This document shows positions 50,232 through 58,741 of a stretch of 64,000 nt of DNA, piece by piece; positions within the stretch are counted from its first letter, which is position 1; each line of letters begins with the position of its first letter. A program made the translations under genes and the position numbers. The stretch lies in contig NZ_FWXV01000001.1 of the NCBI RefSeq assembly GCF_900176515.1, forward strand, positions 620,001-684,000, given 5' to 3'. Under the pieces are notes generated by a model. It was not told where the DNA came from. It did not search any database and was given only the letters and a program-made list of their open reading frames with translations. This DNA is from Kibdelosporangium aridum. GTDB taxonomy: Bacteria; Actinomycetota; Actinomycetes; Mycobacteriales; Pseudonocardiaceae.

Positions 50232-50349
50232 AATTACCACAACGTAGTGGATCGATCCCGAGTTCAGGCAGGCCCGGTCGGACCATCTGGAAAACCGGGG
50301 ACCATGCTGCAGCGGTCCCGCGGTTCGTGCCTGGAATGCACAGCCCCCG

Positions 50350-50365
50350 CCATACGTCAGTATGG
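50350..50365. promoter_or_regulatory. Palindrome in the sigC-like / GNAT divergent gap
   Basis: CCATAC-GTCA-GTATGG has 6-bp arms. It lies 37 bases upstream of the GNAT start and is a candidate operator. Confidence 0.4.
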
Positions 50366-50401
50366 TCACCAAAGCTTCTGTTCTCGACCGAGAAGGACAC
50401 G

Positions 50402-50701
50402 ATGACTGACCAATCTACGCGGGTCGCCCGCAACGACGACAAGAGCCGCTACGAGGTGTTCTACGACGACGAGCTCGCGGGCTTCGCGGCGTACACCGAG
50501 CAAGGCGACCAGGTCGTCTTCACGCACACCGAGATCGACGGCGCCTTCGCCGGCAAGGGCCTCGGCAAGGTCCTGGCCAGTGGTGCCCTCGACGACGTCG
50601 TGCGCCGCGACGAGGTGATCGTGCCGGTCTGCCCGTTCATCGCTTCGTTCGTCCGCAAGAACGAGCAGTACGACGACCACGTCAAGTGGCCCAATGAGTA
50701 A
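50402..50701 (+). CDS. GNAT family N-acetyltransferase (YidJ-like small type)
   Basis: The protein has 99 residues from ATG 50402 with GAGAAGGA upstream. The short GNAT fold shows YEVFYDDELAGFAAYTEQGDQVVFTHTEI and the acetyl-CoA loop FAGKGLGKVLASGALDDV, ending with CPFIASFVRKNEQY. These small acetyltransferases have unknown substrates. The pirin gene starts within its last codons (8-base overlap), so both are one operon. Confidence 0.92.
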   Translation: MTDQSTRVARNDDKSRYEVFYDDELAGFAAYTEQGDQVVFTHTEIDGAFAGKGLGKVLASGALDDVVRRDEVIVPVCPFIASFVRKNEQYDDHVKWPNE

Positions 50702-51593
50702 TCTGACCAGCCCTGAGTTCTTCGAGGCCCGCGAGGTTCCGCTCGGCGGAGTTCGGGGAGTCCGGGTCGACCGGGTGTTGCCGCAGCGCGACCTGCCGAC
50801 GCTCGGAGCTTGGTGCTTCCTCGACCAGTTCGGTCCTGGGTTCGCCGAGATGATCGTCCTGCCTCACCCGCACATCGGGTTGCAGACGGTGACCTGGCCG
50901 TTGGCCGGGGAGATCCGCCACCGCGACAGTGTGGGCAGCGATGTGGTCCTGCGTCCTGGTCAGCTCAACCTGATGCCCAGCGGCCGCGGCGTGGCGCATT
51001 CGGAGGTCTCGCTCACCGAAGGCGTGCACGCCCTGCAGTTGTGGGTCGCGTTGCCCGCCGAAGCGACACAACTCGACCCTGGGTTCGAGCACCACGCGCA
51101 GCTGCCGAAGTTCCGCAGCGAGGGCATCGACGCGCTGGTCTTCATGGGTGCGCTCGGGGACGTCGAATCGCGGGCGACCACGTACACACCGCTTGTCGGT
51201 GCCCAGATCGATGTCACCGACGTCGGCACCGTCCCGCTGCGGCCCGACTTCGAGTACGGGTTGCTGGTGATCGACGGCGCGGTCCGGGTGGCCGATGTCG
51301 AGCTGAAGCCAGGACCGTTGCTGTACCTGGGGACTGGCCGCGACGAGGTCACGCTTGCCGGTCCGGCACGCGTGATCCTGCTCGGCGGCGAACCATTTCC
51401 CGACGACCTGGTGATGTGGTGGAACTTCGTGGGACGCAGCCATGACGAGATCATGGCGGCCCGCGAGGCGTGGGAGAACGAGGACACGAGCCGGTTCGGC
51501 ACGGTCGCCGGGCACGGCCGCGAACGGATTCCCGCGCCGATCCTGCCGAACCTCCGCCTCAAGCCACGCAAACAGCCACTACGCAACCAGTAG
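50694..51593 (+). CDS. Pirin family protein
   Basis: The protein has 299 residues. The N-terminal cupin has the pirin metal-site pattern LPHPHIGLQTVTWPLAGEIRHRDSVGS and LMPSGRGVAHSE. The C-terminal cupin has a typical VILLGGEPFPDDLVMWWNFVGR. Pirins are iron-binding, and some have quercetinase activity or act as redox-dependent regulators. The gene is translationally coupled to the GNAT gene. The end overlaps the convergent lysE-type gene by 15 bases. Confidence 0.94.
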   Translation: MSNLTSPEFFEAREVPLGGVRGVRVDRVLPQRDLPTLGAWCFLDQFGPGFAEMIVLPHPHIGLQTVTWPLAGEIRHRDSVGSDVVLRPGQLNLMPSGRGVAHSEVSLTEGVHALQLWVALPAEATQLDPGFEHHAQLPKFRSEGIDALVFMGALGDVESRATTYTPLVGAQIDVTDVGTVPLRPDFEYGLLVIDGAVRVADVELKPGPLLYLGTGRDEVTLAGPARVILLGGEPFPDDLVMWWNFVGRSHDEIMAAREAWENEDTSRFGTVAGHGRERIPAPILPNLRLKPRKQPLRNQ

Positions 51594-52178
51594 CGAAGCG
51601 CCGATCAACACCATCGCCACGCCGGAGATCCGCGAGACCACCATGGCGGCCCGCGGCCGTGCACCCAGTACGGTCCGGGCCAACAGGCCGACCATCAGGT
51701 AGATCACCGCGCACAGGGTCATGTGCACCACGCCCAGTGTCGCGGTCTGCACCGCGATCGGCCACGCCGCGTCCGCCCGGACGAACTGGGGGAGCAGCGC
51801 CACCATCAGCAACACCCCTTTGGGGTTCAAGCCACTGATCCCCACCCCGCGCAATGCGACGCGTCGAGCCGACGGCAGGACCGGATCGATTGTCGGGCGC
51901 GCGGGTTTCAGCAGGACGCTTCCGCCGGTCCAGATCAGATACGCCGCACCGACGGCCGTGAGCACCTTCAGCAGCTCGGGGTTCGCCGCGACCAGAGCCG
52001 CCAGACCGGCCGTCACCAGGACGACGTGCCCCGCGTAGCCGAGCACCAGTCCGGTCACCGCGGGCACGACTGACCGGTCACGTATGCCGGCCGCGATGGT
52101 GAAGGCCCAGTCCGCGCCCGGTGTGAGAACCAACAACAGGTCGATCATCAGGAATGCCGCGACAGCACCGAAATCCAT
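51579..52178 (-). CDS. LysE/RhtB family amino-acid exporter
   Basis: The protein has 199 residues with six membrane helices: MDFGAVAAFLMIDLLLVLTPGADWAFTIAAGI (the LysE PGAD motif) and SGLNPKGVLLMVALLPQF are characteristic. It exports amino acids or their analogues by proton exchange. It is divergent from an Lrp/AsnC regulator with an inverted repeat between them, the standard LysE control arrangement. Confidence 0.92.
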   Translation of the reverse strand: MDFGAVAAFLMIDLLLVLTPGADWAFTIAAGIRDRSVVPAVTGLVLGYAGHVVLVTAGLAALVAANPELLKVLTAVGAAYLIWTGGSVLLKPARPTIDPVLPSARRVALRGVGISGLNPKGVLLMVALLPQFVRADAAWPIAVQTATLGVVHMTLCAVIYLMVGLLARTVLGARPRAAMVVSRISGVAMVLIGASLLVA

Positions 52179-52219
52179 ACGGCAACGCTATGACGATCAC
52201 CGCGCAAGGTGTTCCTGTA

Positions 52220-52250
52220 TTTACCCAGCACACCGGCACTTAGGGGTAAA
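52220..52250. promoter_or_regulatory. Inverted repeat in the lysE / lrp gap
   Basis: TTTACCC (52220-52226) and GGGTAAA (52244-52250) are perfect 7-bp arms with a 17-base spacer, 9 bases before the Lrp start. It is probably an Lrp/AsnC-type binding site controlling both divergent genes. Confidence 0.5.
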
Positions 52251-52259
52251 ATATCGCGC

Positions 52260-52700
52260 GTGGACGCCGTGGACCGGAAGATTATTGCCGAGCTGCAGAA
52301 GGACGGCCGGCTGACCATCACCGAACTGGCCGCCCGGGTTCAGCTGAGCGTCTCACCGTGCCACCGCAGGCTGCGTGAGCTGGAACGGACCGGTGCGATC
52401 CGCGGGTATCGGGCGGTGATCGACCGGTCGGCGCTCGGCCAGGACTTCGAAGCTCTTGTGTTCGTCACGATGAGCACCACCGAACGCCCGGTCGTCGCCG
52501 CGTTCGAAGAAGCCATCGCCCGGCTGCCGGAGATCGTGCAGGCCGAGCGCTTGTTCGGCGACCCGGACCACCTGCTCAGGGTCGTGACCAAGGACCTCGC
52601 CGCGTACCAGCAGTTCTACGACGAGAAACTGGCCACTTTGGCCGGTGTCCAGCGGGTGTCGTCGACGATCGTGATGAAGCACATCGTCGACCGCGTCTAG
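52260..52700 (+). CDS. Lrp/AsnC family transcriptional regulator
   Basis: The protein has 146 residues from GTG 52260 (MDAVDRKIIAELQKDGRLT, the standard start). The HTH reads LTITELAARVQLSVSPCHRRLRELERTGAIRGY. The RAM ligand domain follows (ALVFVTMSTTERP ... VVTKDLAAYQQFYDEKLATLAGV). It probably activates or represses the divergent lysE-type exporter in response to an amino acid. The end overlaps the TctA gene by 4 bases. Confidence 0.94.
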   Translation: MDAVDRKIIAELQKDGRLTITELAARVQLSVSPCHRRLRELERTGAIRGYRAVIDRSALGQDFEALVFVTMSTTERPVVAAFEEAIARLPEIVQAERLFGDPDHLLRVVTKDLAAYQQFYDEKLATLAGVQRVSSTIVMKHIVDRV

Positions 52701-54184
52701 ACGGTCTGCTTACGCCTGACTCTGCGCAGAATCGGCACAACCACGACGGCCAGCACGAACAGGCCCGCCAGAGTCGCGGACACCGGCCGTTGCAGGAACC
52801 CCAGGATGTTGCCGTCGAACAGGCGCATCGACCGGCGGAACGAGCTTTCCAGCAGCTTGCCGAGCACGAACGCGAGCACCAGCGGGCCCGGCTCGAACCC
52901 GAGCTTCTTCATGCCGTAGCCGACCAGGCCGAGCACGATCACCACGAACATGTCGAACGTGCTGTTGCGGATGCTGTACACGCCGATCATCGTGATCAGG
53001 ATCGTCAGCGGCGCCAGGATCCCCGGCCGCACCTTCAACAGCCGGACGAACACGCCGATCAGCGGGATGCTCAGCAGCAACAGGAAGATGTTGCCGACAT
53101 ACATCGAGTTGACCACGCCCCAGAAGACGTCCGGGTGCTCGACGATCAGCTGCGGACCCGGCGGGATTCCCTGCAGCAGCAACGCACCGAACAGCACGGC
53201 CATGGTGGCGTTCGCCGGAATTCCCAGTGTCAGCAACGGGATGAACGACGACGTGGCCGCGGCGTTGTTCGCGCTTTCCGGTCCGGCAACGCCTTCGATC
53301 GCTCCTTTGCCGAACCGCGACGGCTCCTTGGCCGCTCGCTTTTCCACAGCGTAGGCCACAAAGGACGACATGGTCGCGCCGCCGCCGGGCAGCACGCCGA
53401 GCACGAAGCCGACGATCGAACCACGCAGAATCGCCAGCCTTGAGGCGAGCCAGTCGATTCTGCTCGGCAAGGCCCGCCCGAATGAGCTGACCGACGGTTG
53501 TTGCCGGAGCCGGTGTTCGAGGTTGTAGAGGATCTCGGCGACCCCGAACAGTCCCATTGCGACGATCACGAAGTCGATCCCGTCGGCCAACTGGTCGCTG
53601 CCGAACACGAACCGCGGTGTCGCGACGATCGGGTCGCTGCCGACTGTCGCCAGCAACAGACCTGCCGCCGCGGCCGCGATTCCCTTCACCAGCGACCCGT
53701 TGACCAGAGTGGCGACCAGCAGAACGCCGATCAACGCAAGCATCGTGTACTCGGCCGGGCCGAACTCCAGCGCGAAGTCCGCGACCAAGGGCGCGATGAA
53801 GGTCAGCAGAATGATCGACGCGGTCCCGCCGATGAACGACCCGATCGCCGCGATCCCCAACGCGGACCCGGCTTTGCCTTGCCGCGCAAGCTCGTGCCCG
53901 TCGAACACAGTGACCACAGTGGACGCCTCGCCCGGCAGGCGGAGCAGCACCGAGGTGATCGTGCCGCCGTACTGTGCGCCGTAGAAGATCCCGGCGAGCA
54001 GGATCACCGCCGCCGCTGGCTCGATGTTGTACGTGATCGGCAGCAGGATCGCGATCGTCGCGGCCGGTCCCAACCCCGGCAGGACGCCGACAAGCATCCC
54101 GAGCGTCACGCCGACAAGGCAGTACAGCAGGTTCTGCGGCTCGAACACGACCGAGAACCCCGCCAGCACCGGTCCGAAGTCCAT
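52697..54184 (-). CDS. tctA: Tripartite tricarboxylate transporter, large membrane subunit TctA
   Basis: The protein has 495 residues with about 11-12 membrane helices. TctA signatures are GVLPGLGPAATIAILLPITY near the N-terminus, YGAQYGGTITSVLLRLPGEASTVVT and GVLPGGGATMSSFVAYAVEK. It is the ion-coupled permease subunit that takes carboxylate from the TctC binding protein. It is last in the tctC-tctB-tctA operon. Confidence 0.95.
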   Translation of the reverse strand: MDFGPVLAGFSVVFEPQNLLYCLVGVTLGMLVGVLPGLGPAATIAILLPITYNIEPAAAVILLAGIFYGAQYGGTITSVLLRLPGEASTVVTVFDGHELARQGKAGSALGIAAIGSFIGGTASIILLTFIAPLVADFALEFGPAEYTMLALIGVLLVATLVNGSLVKGIAAAAAGLLLATVGSDPIVATPRFVFGSDQLADGIDFVIVAMGLFGVAEILYNLEHRLRQQPSVSSFGRALPSRIDWLASRLAILRGSIVGFVLGVLPGGGATMSSFVAYAVEKRAAKEPSRFGKGAIEGVAGPESANNAAATSSFIPLLTLGIPANATMAVLFGALLLQGIPPGPQLIVEHPDVFWGVVNSMYVGNIFLLLLSIPLIGVFVRLLKVRPGILAPLTILITMIGVYSIRNSTFDMFVVIVLGLVGYGMKKLGFEPGPLVLAFVLGKLLESSFRRSMRLFDGNILGFLQRPVSATLAGLFVLAVVVVPILRRVRRKQTV

Positions 54185-54194
54185 GGCGTCCCCT

Positions 54195-54620
54195 TCAGAT
54201 CACGAGCAGGTGCGGCAAGGGCACACCCAGACCGAGGATGAACAGGGCATACGCCGCCGCGGTCGCGACCACCGAGACAACGCCGGTGACCAGCCAGCTT
54301 TCCCGGCCGAACGCCTTCAACCACAGGGCGAGCAGCAGAATCGTCGGGATCTCGAACCCGGTCAGCTCGAACAAGTACGCGTACACAGCCAGACTGACCG
54401 CGGCGATCACGACCGTGATCGCGCCGCGCGTCAGCCCTTCGGTGTCCTGCCTGGCCTCGACGATGATCACGACCCCGGCGATGACGAGCACCACGGACAC
54501 CACGATCGGCCACAACCCCGGGCCTGGATTGGTCAACGACCCGAAGTCCAGATCGGTGGCGAACCACAGTGCGACAAGGCCGAGCAGGATCGGCGGGATG
54601 CCTGCCGCGGCCCGCGTCAT
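54195..54620 (-). CDS. tctB: Tripartite tricarboxylate transporter, small membrane subunit TctB
   Basis: The protein has 141 residues with four membrane helices and the family's short N-terminal loop (PPILLGLVALWFATDLDFGSLTNPGPGLWPIVVS). It overlaps tctC by 4 bases and is followed by tctA after 10 bases. Confidence 0.92.
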   Translation of the reverse strand: MTRAAAGIPPILLGLVALWFATDLDFGSLTNPGPGLWPIVVSVVLVIAGVVIIVEARQDTEGLTRGAITVVIAAVSLAVYAYLFELTGFEIPTILLLALWLKAFGRESWLVTGVVSVVATAAAYALFILGLGVPLPHLLVI

Positions 54621-55603
54621 GAGCTGAACGTCAGACCGTACTTGCGGACCTGTTCGGCGTACTCTCTGGCTGCTTCGGCGATGTGTGTCCGTGCCTCGTC
54701 GCCGGAGACTTCCCAGCGGTCGACGTAGTTGTCGCTCAGGAACTTCTCGTAGGCCGCGTCCTTGCGGGCTTCGGCGAAGCTGGTCGAAAGTTTCGCCGAC
54801 ACCGACTCGGGCAGACCTGCCGGCGCGACGACGAACCGGCGCTGGTCGACCACGACGTCGTAGCCGCTTTCCTTGACTGTCGGCACATCGGGGACGAACT
54901 TGCTGCGCTGCTCGGAGAACACGGCCAAAGCGCGCATCTTGCCTGCCTTGATGTGCGGCATGGTCTCCGACAACGAACCCGACAACGCGTCGACTTGCTT
55001 GCCCAGCAAGGCGGTCACGGCAGGCGCGCCACCGTCGAACGGAACGTCGGTCGCCTTGACGTTGGCTGCTTTGAACAACAGAGCTTGGGACAGCTGGGCT
55101 CCGGTGCCGACTCCGGATGTGGCGTACCTGATCGACGGCGCGCCGATGAGGTCCTTGAGCGACTGGTACGGCGACTCGGCGTTCACCACGAGGATGTAGT
55201 CCTCGGTGGTCAGTGTGGCCACAATGGTCAGTTTGTCCAGCTGGATCGCGGTCGGATCCTGTACAGCGAGTGGCGTGATCGCGAACAGGGACTTGACCAA
55301 CAGGCCGATGTTGTACCCGTCCGGCGGTTGTGCGAGCACCTCCTTACCGCCGACGGCACCGTTCGCGCCGGGCTTGTTGGCGACCGGCATGGATTGTCCC
55401 AATTGCTTTTCCGCGACCTTGGCGACCGCACGGCCGACTATGTCGGTGCTTCCGCCTGGTGGAAAAGGAACTGTGAACTGCACGGCGCGATTGGGGTAGG
55501 AGGCGGCATTGCTGCCGCCCTGCACACCGTTGCAAGCCGTGGTGGAGACCAGAATTGTCGCGAGTGCGGCGATGAGTCGACGCCGCCGGACGGGCACAGT
55601 CAT
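54617..55603 (-). CDS. tctC: Tripartite tricarboxylate transporter binding protein TctC, lipoprotein
   Basis: The protein has 328 residues. The basic N-terminus RRRRLIAALATILVSTTAC looks like a lipoprotein signal, although the lipobox (STTAC) is atypical. The mature protein begins with the Bug-family YPNRAVQFTVPFPPGGSTDIVGRAVA and contains NKPGANGAVGGKEVLAQPPDGY and FDGGAPAVTALLGKQVDA. It captures a di- or tricarboxylate outside the membrane for TctAB. The ATG has AAGGAG upstream. The IS remnant lies 53 bases from this start. Confidence 0.95.
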   Translation of the reverse strand: MTVPVRRRRLIAALATILVSTTACNGVQGGSNAASYPNRAVQFTVPFPPGGSTDIVGRAVAKVAEKQLGQSMPVANKPGANGAVGGKEVLAQPPDGYNIGLLVKSLFAITPLAVQDPTAIQLDKLTIVATLTTEDYILVVNAESPYQSLKDLIGAPSIRYATSGVGTGAQLSQALLFKAANVKATDVPFDGGAPAVTALLGKQVDALSGSLSETMPHIKAGKMRALAVFSEQRSKFVPDVPTVKESGYDVVVDQRRFVVAPAGLPESVSAKLSTSFAEARKDAAYEKFLSDNYVDRWEVSGDEARTHIAEAAREYAEQVRKYGLTFSS

Positions 55604-55656
55604 GACAGCTCCTTACGAGCGTATGAGTGTTGTCCTGCTGGCGGCGGACTCTTACG

Positions 55657-56274
55657 TCAGCTCCCGTTGTACCACTGGATCATCGACTGGGCCATCGGGC
55701 TTTCGCCGACCGGCCCCACCGTGATGTCCACTCCAGACGCGGCGAGGCGCTCGCTGTAGGTGATCACAGTGTGTCCGTGATGCCATGCCGCGCTCAACAG
55801 CGCGCTTTCCAAGGCGGTGAGCACCCGTTCGGTCGAGATGGTGCCGCATCGCTCGTAGGCGACGATCTTTCGTGCGGTCTCGTCGACGACGAACAACGCG
55901 CCGCTGTGGAAGTCCACGTACCACCGGCGGATCTTGAGGCCGTCGGTGGTGGTGGGCCGCGGTCCACCGGAGATCTTCAGTTCCCGCATCAGCCGCTCGA
56001 CCGTGCAACGGGCCACCTTGACGCCCTCGCTGTTGAGCCTGCGCCAGATTCGCCGTGACCCGGCGGAGGTCTCCGAGAAGACACGGAGGATTTCGCGTTT
56101 CACCTCCTCGTCACGGCGTGAGCGTTGCGACGGCGGCCGCGCGACGGCCGCGTAGTACGTCGACGGAGCGATCCCCAGTACTCGGCAGATCGGCTCGACT
56201 CCGAACGTGCTCTTGTGCTCGTTGACGAATTTGATCAGCTGCTCGGTCGCGGGTCGAGCTCCCGCGCGAAAAAA
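55657..56274 (-). pseudogene. IS3-family transposase orfB, degraded
   Basis: The readable part has the orfB beginning (FVNEHKSTFGVEPICRVLGI, SRRDEEVKREILRVFSETSAG, ARCTVERLMRELKISG) and part of an rve integrase core (YVDFHSGALFVVDETARKIVAYE, RVLTALESALLSAAW). The usual catalytic 'HSDRGSQY' segment is missing: the frame goes from HHGHTVI directly to TYSERLAASGVDITVGPVGES. The C-terminal third with the catalytic Glu is absent. About 205 residues remain of an expected ~290, and the frame ends early. It has no plausible transposase activity. Confidence 0.78.
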
Positions 56275-56552
56275 GCCGATGCCGCCTTGAGTATCTCGTT
56301 GGACCGGCGAAGCTGCTGGACCTCCCTGGTCAGTTCGGTGATCCGGCGTTCGGCCGACATCGGTGTCCCGGTCGGCTCGCCGTGGATTTCGGCTTGCCGG
56401 ACCCAGCTGCGCAGTGACTGGTCGCCGATCCCGAGCCTGGTGGCGACCTCGGCGATGACGCCGTAGGAGTTGCCACGGGCCCGTCGGGTGTCGAACACCA
56501 GGCGGACGGCGCGCGTGCGCAGCTCGTCCGGATATTTCTTAGGTGCGGGCAC
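56235..56552 (-). CDS. IS3-family transposase orfA (HTH_Tnp_1)
   Basis: The protein has 105 residues from GTG 56552 (PAPKKYPDELRTRAVRLVFD). The HTH reads YGVIAEVATRLGIGDQSLRSWVRQAEI, followed by a leucine-zipper-like coiled coil (RRITELTREVQQLRRSNEILKAASAFF), both typical of IS3 orfA. It is intact, but its partner orfB is not. Confidence 0.85.
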   Translation of the reverse strand: MPAPKKYPDELRTRAVRLVFDTRRARGNSYGVIAEVATRLGIGDQSLRSWVRQAEIHGEPTGTPMSAERRITELTREVQQLRRSNEILKAASAFFARELDPRPSS

Positions 56553-56657
56553 GGAGCGAATCGTGCTCCTCACCCTGCACACACCTTGCACAATCGGCGT
56601 ACAAACGGCCGGTGACTGGCTTGTGAACATGTCAGCATGCGCTGTACTGTTCGCTTC

Positions 56658-56978
56658 GTGCTGAAGTGTGAGACGCGGGAGGACGCGCTGGCCAGGCTGG
56701 GCCGTGCGCTGGCCGATCCCACCCGCTGCCGGATTCTCGTCGCCATGCTCGACGGCGTGAGCTACCCCGGCAAACTCGCCGAGCAGCTTGGGCTGACCCG
56801 CTCCAACGTGTCCAACCACCTGGCCTGCCTGCGTGGCTGTGGCCTGGTCGTCGCGACCTATCAGGGACGGCAGGTGCACTACGCGCTCGCCGACGAGCAC
56901 CTCAAGCGAGCCCTCAACGAGCTCGCCCAGGTCGTGCTGGCTGTCGACACCGCCGAACCTTGTCTGGACGAGCGATGA
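56658..56978 (+). CDS. cmtR: ArsR family metal sensor, CmtR-like (Cd/Pb)
   Basis: The protein has 106 residues from GTG 56658, chosen because it then aligns with mycobacterial CmtR. With this start the cysteines fall at Cys57 and Cys61 (NHLACLRGCGLV) and Cys102 (AEPCLDER), the three Cd/Pb ligands known for CmtR, with Cys4 also conserved. The wHTH reads YPGKLAEQLGLTRSNVSNHLACL. It represses a metal-efflux gene; the CDF-type transporter overlaps it by 4 bases (ATGA). An ATG 21 bases upstream is an alternative start. Confidence 0.92.
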   Translation: MLKCETREDALARLGRALADPTRCRILVAMLDGVSYPGKLAEQLGLTRSNVSNHLACLRGCGLVVATYQGRQVHYALADEHLKRALNELAQVVLAVDTAEPCLDER

Positions 56979-57616
56979 GCGACGCCTGCTGCAACCCGAG
57001 CTCAAGCTCAAGCTCGATCGCGGTCGAACGTCGGACGGTGTTGTCGCGGCGGGTGCGGCTGCTGGTCGCCGCGACGATCACCTACAACGTCATCGAGGCA
57101 GTCGTCGCGATCACGGCGGGGACGATCGCGTCTTCGACCGCCCTGATCGGCTTCGGCCTGGACTCGGTCATCGAAGTGGCCTCCGCGGCCGCGGTCGCCT
57201 GGCAGTTCTCCGGTGCCGACCCCGAAGCGCGGGAACGTGCCGCGCTCAGGGTGATCGCCCTGTCGTTCTTCGCGCTCGCCGCGTATGTCACGTTCGAGTC
57301 CGTGCGCAGCCTGGTGAGTGGGGAAGTGGCTGAGCACTCCACGGTCGGCATCGTGCTCGCCGCGGTGTCATTGCTGGTCATGCCTGTACTGTCGGCGGCG
57401 CAGCGGCGTGCGGGCCGGGAGTTGGGCTCGGCCAGCGCGGTCGCCGACTCCAAGCAGACTCTGATCTGTACGTATCTGTCCGGCGTGCTGTTGCTCGGGC
57501 TCGTGCTCAACTCGCTGTTCGGCTGGTCATGGGCCGACCCCGTGGTCGCTCTGGTCATCGCCGCCGTCGCGGTCAAGGAAGGCCGCGAAGCTTGGCGCGG
57601 CGATCACTGCTGCTAG
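56975..57616 (+). CDS. Cation-efflux (CDF-like) membrane transporter
   Basis: The protein has 213 residues. A Cys/Ser-rich N-terminus (SDACCNPSSSSSS) precedes about six membrane helices with CDF-type motifs: TYNVIEAVVAITAGTIASSTALIGFGLDSVIEVASA, and SASAVADSKQTLICTYLSG in the second metal-site region. The C-terminus is short and ends GDHCC, unlike full-length CDF proteins with a cytoplasmic ferredoxin-like domain. It is translationally coupled to cmtR, so Cd or Pb efflux is likely. The terminal Cys residues may help bind metal. Confidence 0.88.
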   Translation: MSDACCNPSSSSSSIAVERRTVLSRRVRLLVAATITYNVIEAVVAITAGTIASSTALIGFGLDSVIEVASAAAVAWQFSGADPEARERAALRVIALSFFALAAYVTFESVRSLVSGEVAEHSTVGIVLAAVSLLVMPVLSAAQRRAGRELGSASAVADSKQTLICTYLSGVLLLGLVLNSLFGWSWADPVVALVIAAVAVKEGREAWRGDHCC

Positions 57617-57661
57617 ACATCGGGGCTTGTCGTGAGACCGACGCGCCCGCCAACCCGATGG

Positions 57662-58741
57662 TCAACAAGTCGCTTCGGCAATGCGGAGGGCTTCCTCGAT
57701 CAACGTCTCGGCGATCTTGTGCTCGGGCACTGTCCGCACAACGCGCCCCTTGACGAAGATCTGGCCCTTCCCGTTGCCGGACGCGACACCGAGATCGGCC
57801 TCGCGCGCCTCGCCGGGCCCGTTGACGACACAACCCATGACAGCGACCCGAAGTGGGACTTCCAGACCGTCCAAAGCGGCCTGGACTTCGGCGACCAACC
57901 GGTACACGTCGACCTGAGCACGGCCGCAGGAAGGACACGACACGATCTCCAGCTTGCGCGGCCGCAACCCCAACGACTCCAGGATCTGGCTGCCGACCTT
58001 GACTTCCTCGACCGGCGGAGCCGACAGCGATACCCGGATCGTGTCCCCGATCCCCGACGACAACAAGGCGCCGAAAGCCGTCGCCGACTTCACGGTACCT
58101 TGGAACATCGGACCCGCCTCGGTGACGCCCAGGTGCAACGGGTAGTCGCACTGCTCGGCCAGCTGCCGGTAGGCCTCGACCATCACCACACAGTCGTGGT
58201 GCTTCACCGAGATCTTCACGTCATGGAAGTCGTGCTCCGCGAACAGCGTGGCCTCCCATAACGCCGACTCCACCAGAGCTTCCGGCGTCACACGGCCGTA
58301 TTTCGCGAGCAGCCGCGGATCGAGGGATCCGGCGTTGACACCGATCCGGATAGGCGTGCCGTGGTCACGGGCCGCACGAGCGATCACGCCGACCTTGTCG
58401 TCGAACTTCTTGATGTTCCCCGGGTTCACGCGAACCGCCGCACAACCGGCTTCGATGGCCGCCAGCACGTACTTGGGCTGGAAATGGATGTCCGCGATCA
58501 CCGGGATCTGAGACTTCCGGGCGATCTGGGGCAACGCGTCGGCGTCGTCCTGCGATGGACACGCCACCCGGACGATGTCGCAGCCGGCGGTGGTCAGCTC
58601 GGCGATCTGCTGCAAGGTCCTGTCGACATCAGCGGTCACTGTGGTTGTCATGGACTGCACCGAGACGGGGAAGTCGCTGCCGACCCCCACTGGGCCCACC
58701 TTCAGCTGGCGGGTCTGCCGACGAGGCGCGAGTGTGGTCAT
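57662..58741 (-). CDS. ispG: 4-hydroxy-3-methylbut-2-enyl diphosphate synthase (IspG/GcpE)
   Basis: The protein has 359 residues. The TIM-barrel N-terminus includes [21 protein letters not shown] and [21 protein letters not shown]. The [4Fe-4S] cysteines are in [15 protein letters not shown] and [20 protein letters not shown]. It converts MEcPP to HMBPP in the MEP isoprenoid pathway. It overlaps dxs by 4 bases, so dxs-ispG form one operon. Actinomycetes usually keep a housekeeping ispG beside dxr, so this is probably an extra copy. Confidence 0.95.
   Translation of the reverse strand: MTTLAPRRQTRQLKVGPVGVGSDFPVSVQSMTTTVTADVDRTLQQIAELTTAGCDIVRVACPSQDDADALPQIARKSQIPVIADIHFQPKYVLAAIEAGCAAVRVNPGNIKKFDDKVGVIARAARDHGTPIRIGVNAGSLDPRLLAKYGRVTPEALVESALWEATLFAEHDFHDVKISVKHHDCVVMVEAYRQLAEQCDYPLHLGVTEAGPMFQGTVKSATAFGALLSSGIGDTIRVSLSAPPVEEVKVGSQILESLGLRPRKLEIVSCPSCGRAQVDVYRLVAEVQAALDGLEVPLRVAVMGCVVNGPGEAREADLGVASGNGKGQIFVKGRVVRTVPEHKIAETLIEEALRIAEATC

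Larger units (their letters stand above)
55657..56552 (-). mobile_element. IS3-family insertion sequence remnant
   Basis: The region holds an intact orfA-type gene (56235-56552) and a damaged orfB, in different frames, as in IS3 elements that use -1 frameshifting. The slippery-looking TTTTTTC occurs on the coding strand within orfA's end. I could not find terminal inverted repeats or target duplications, and the orfB end is truncated, so the element is probably not mobile. Confidence 0.75.

Noticed and set aside
57618..57660. Terminator hairpin between the CDF transporter and ispG genes
   Set aside because: CATCGGG/CCCGATG arms are only 7 bp with a ~29-base loop; too weak to call.
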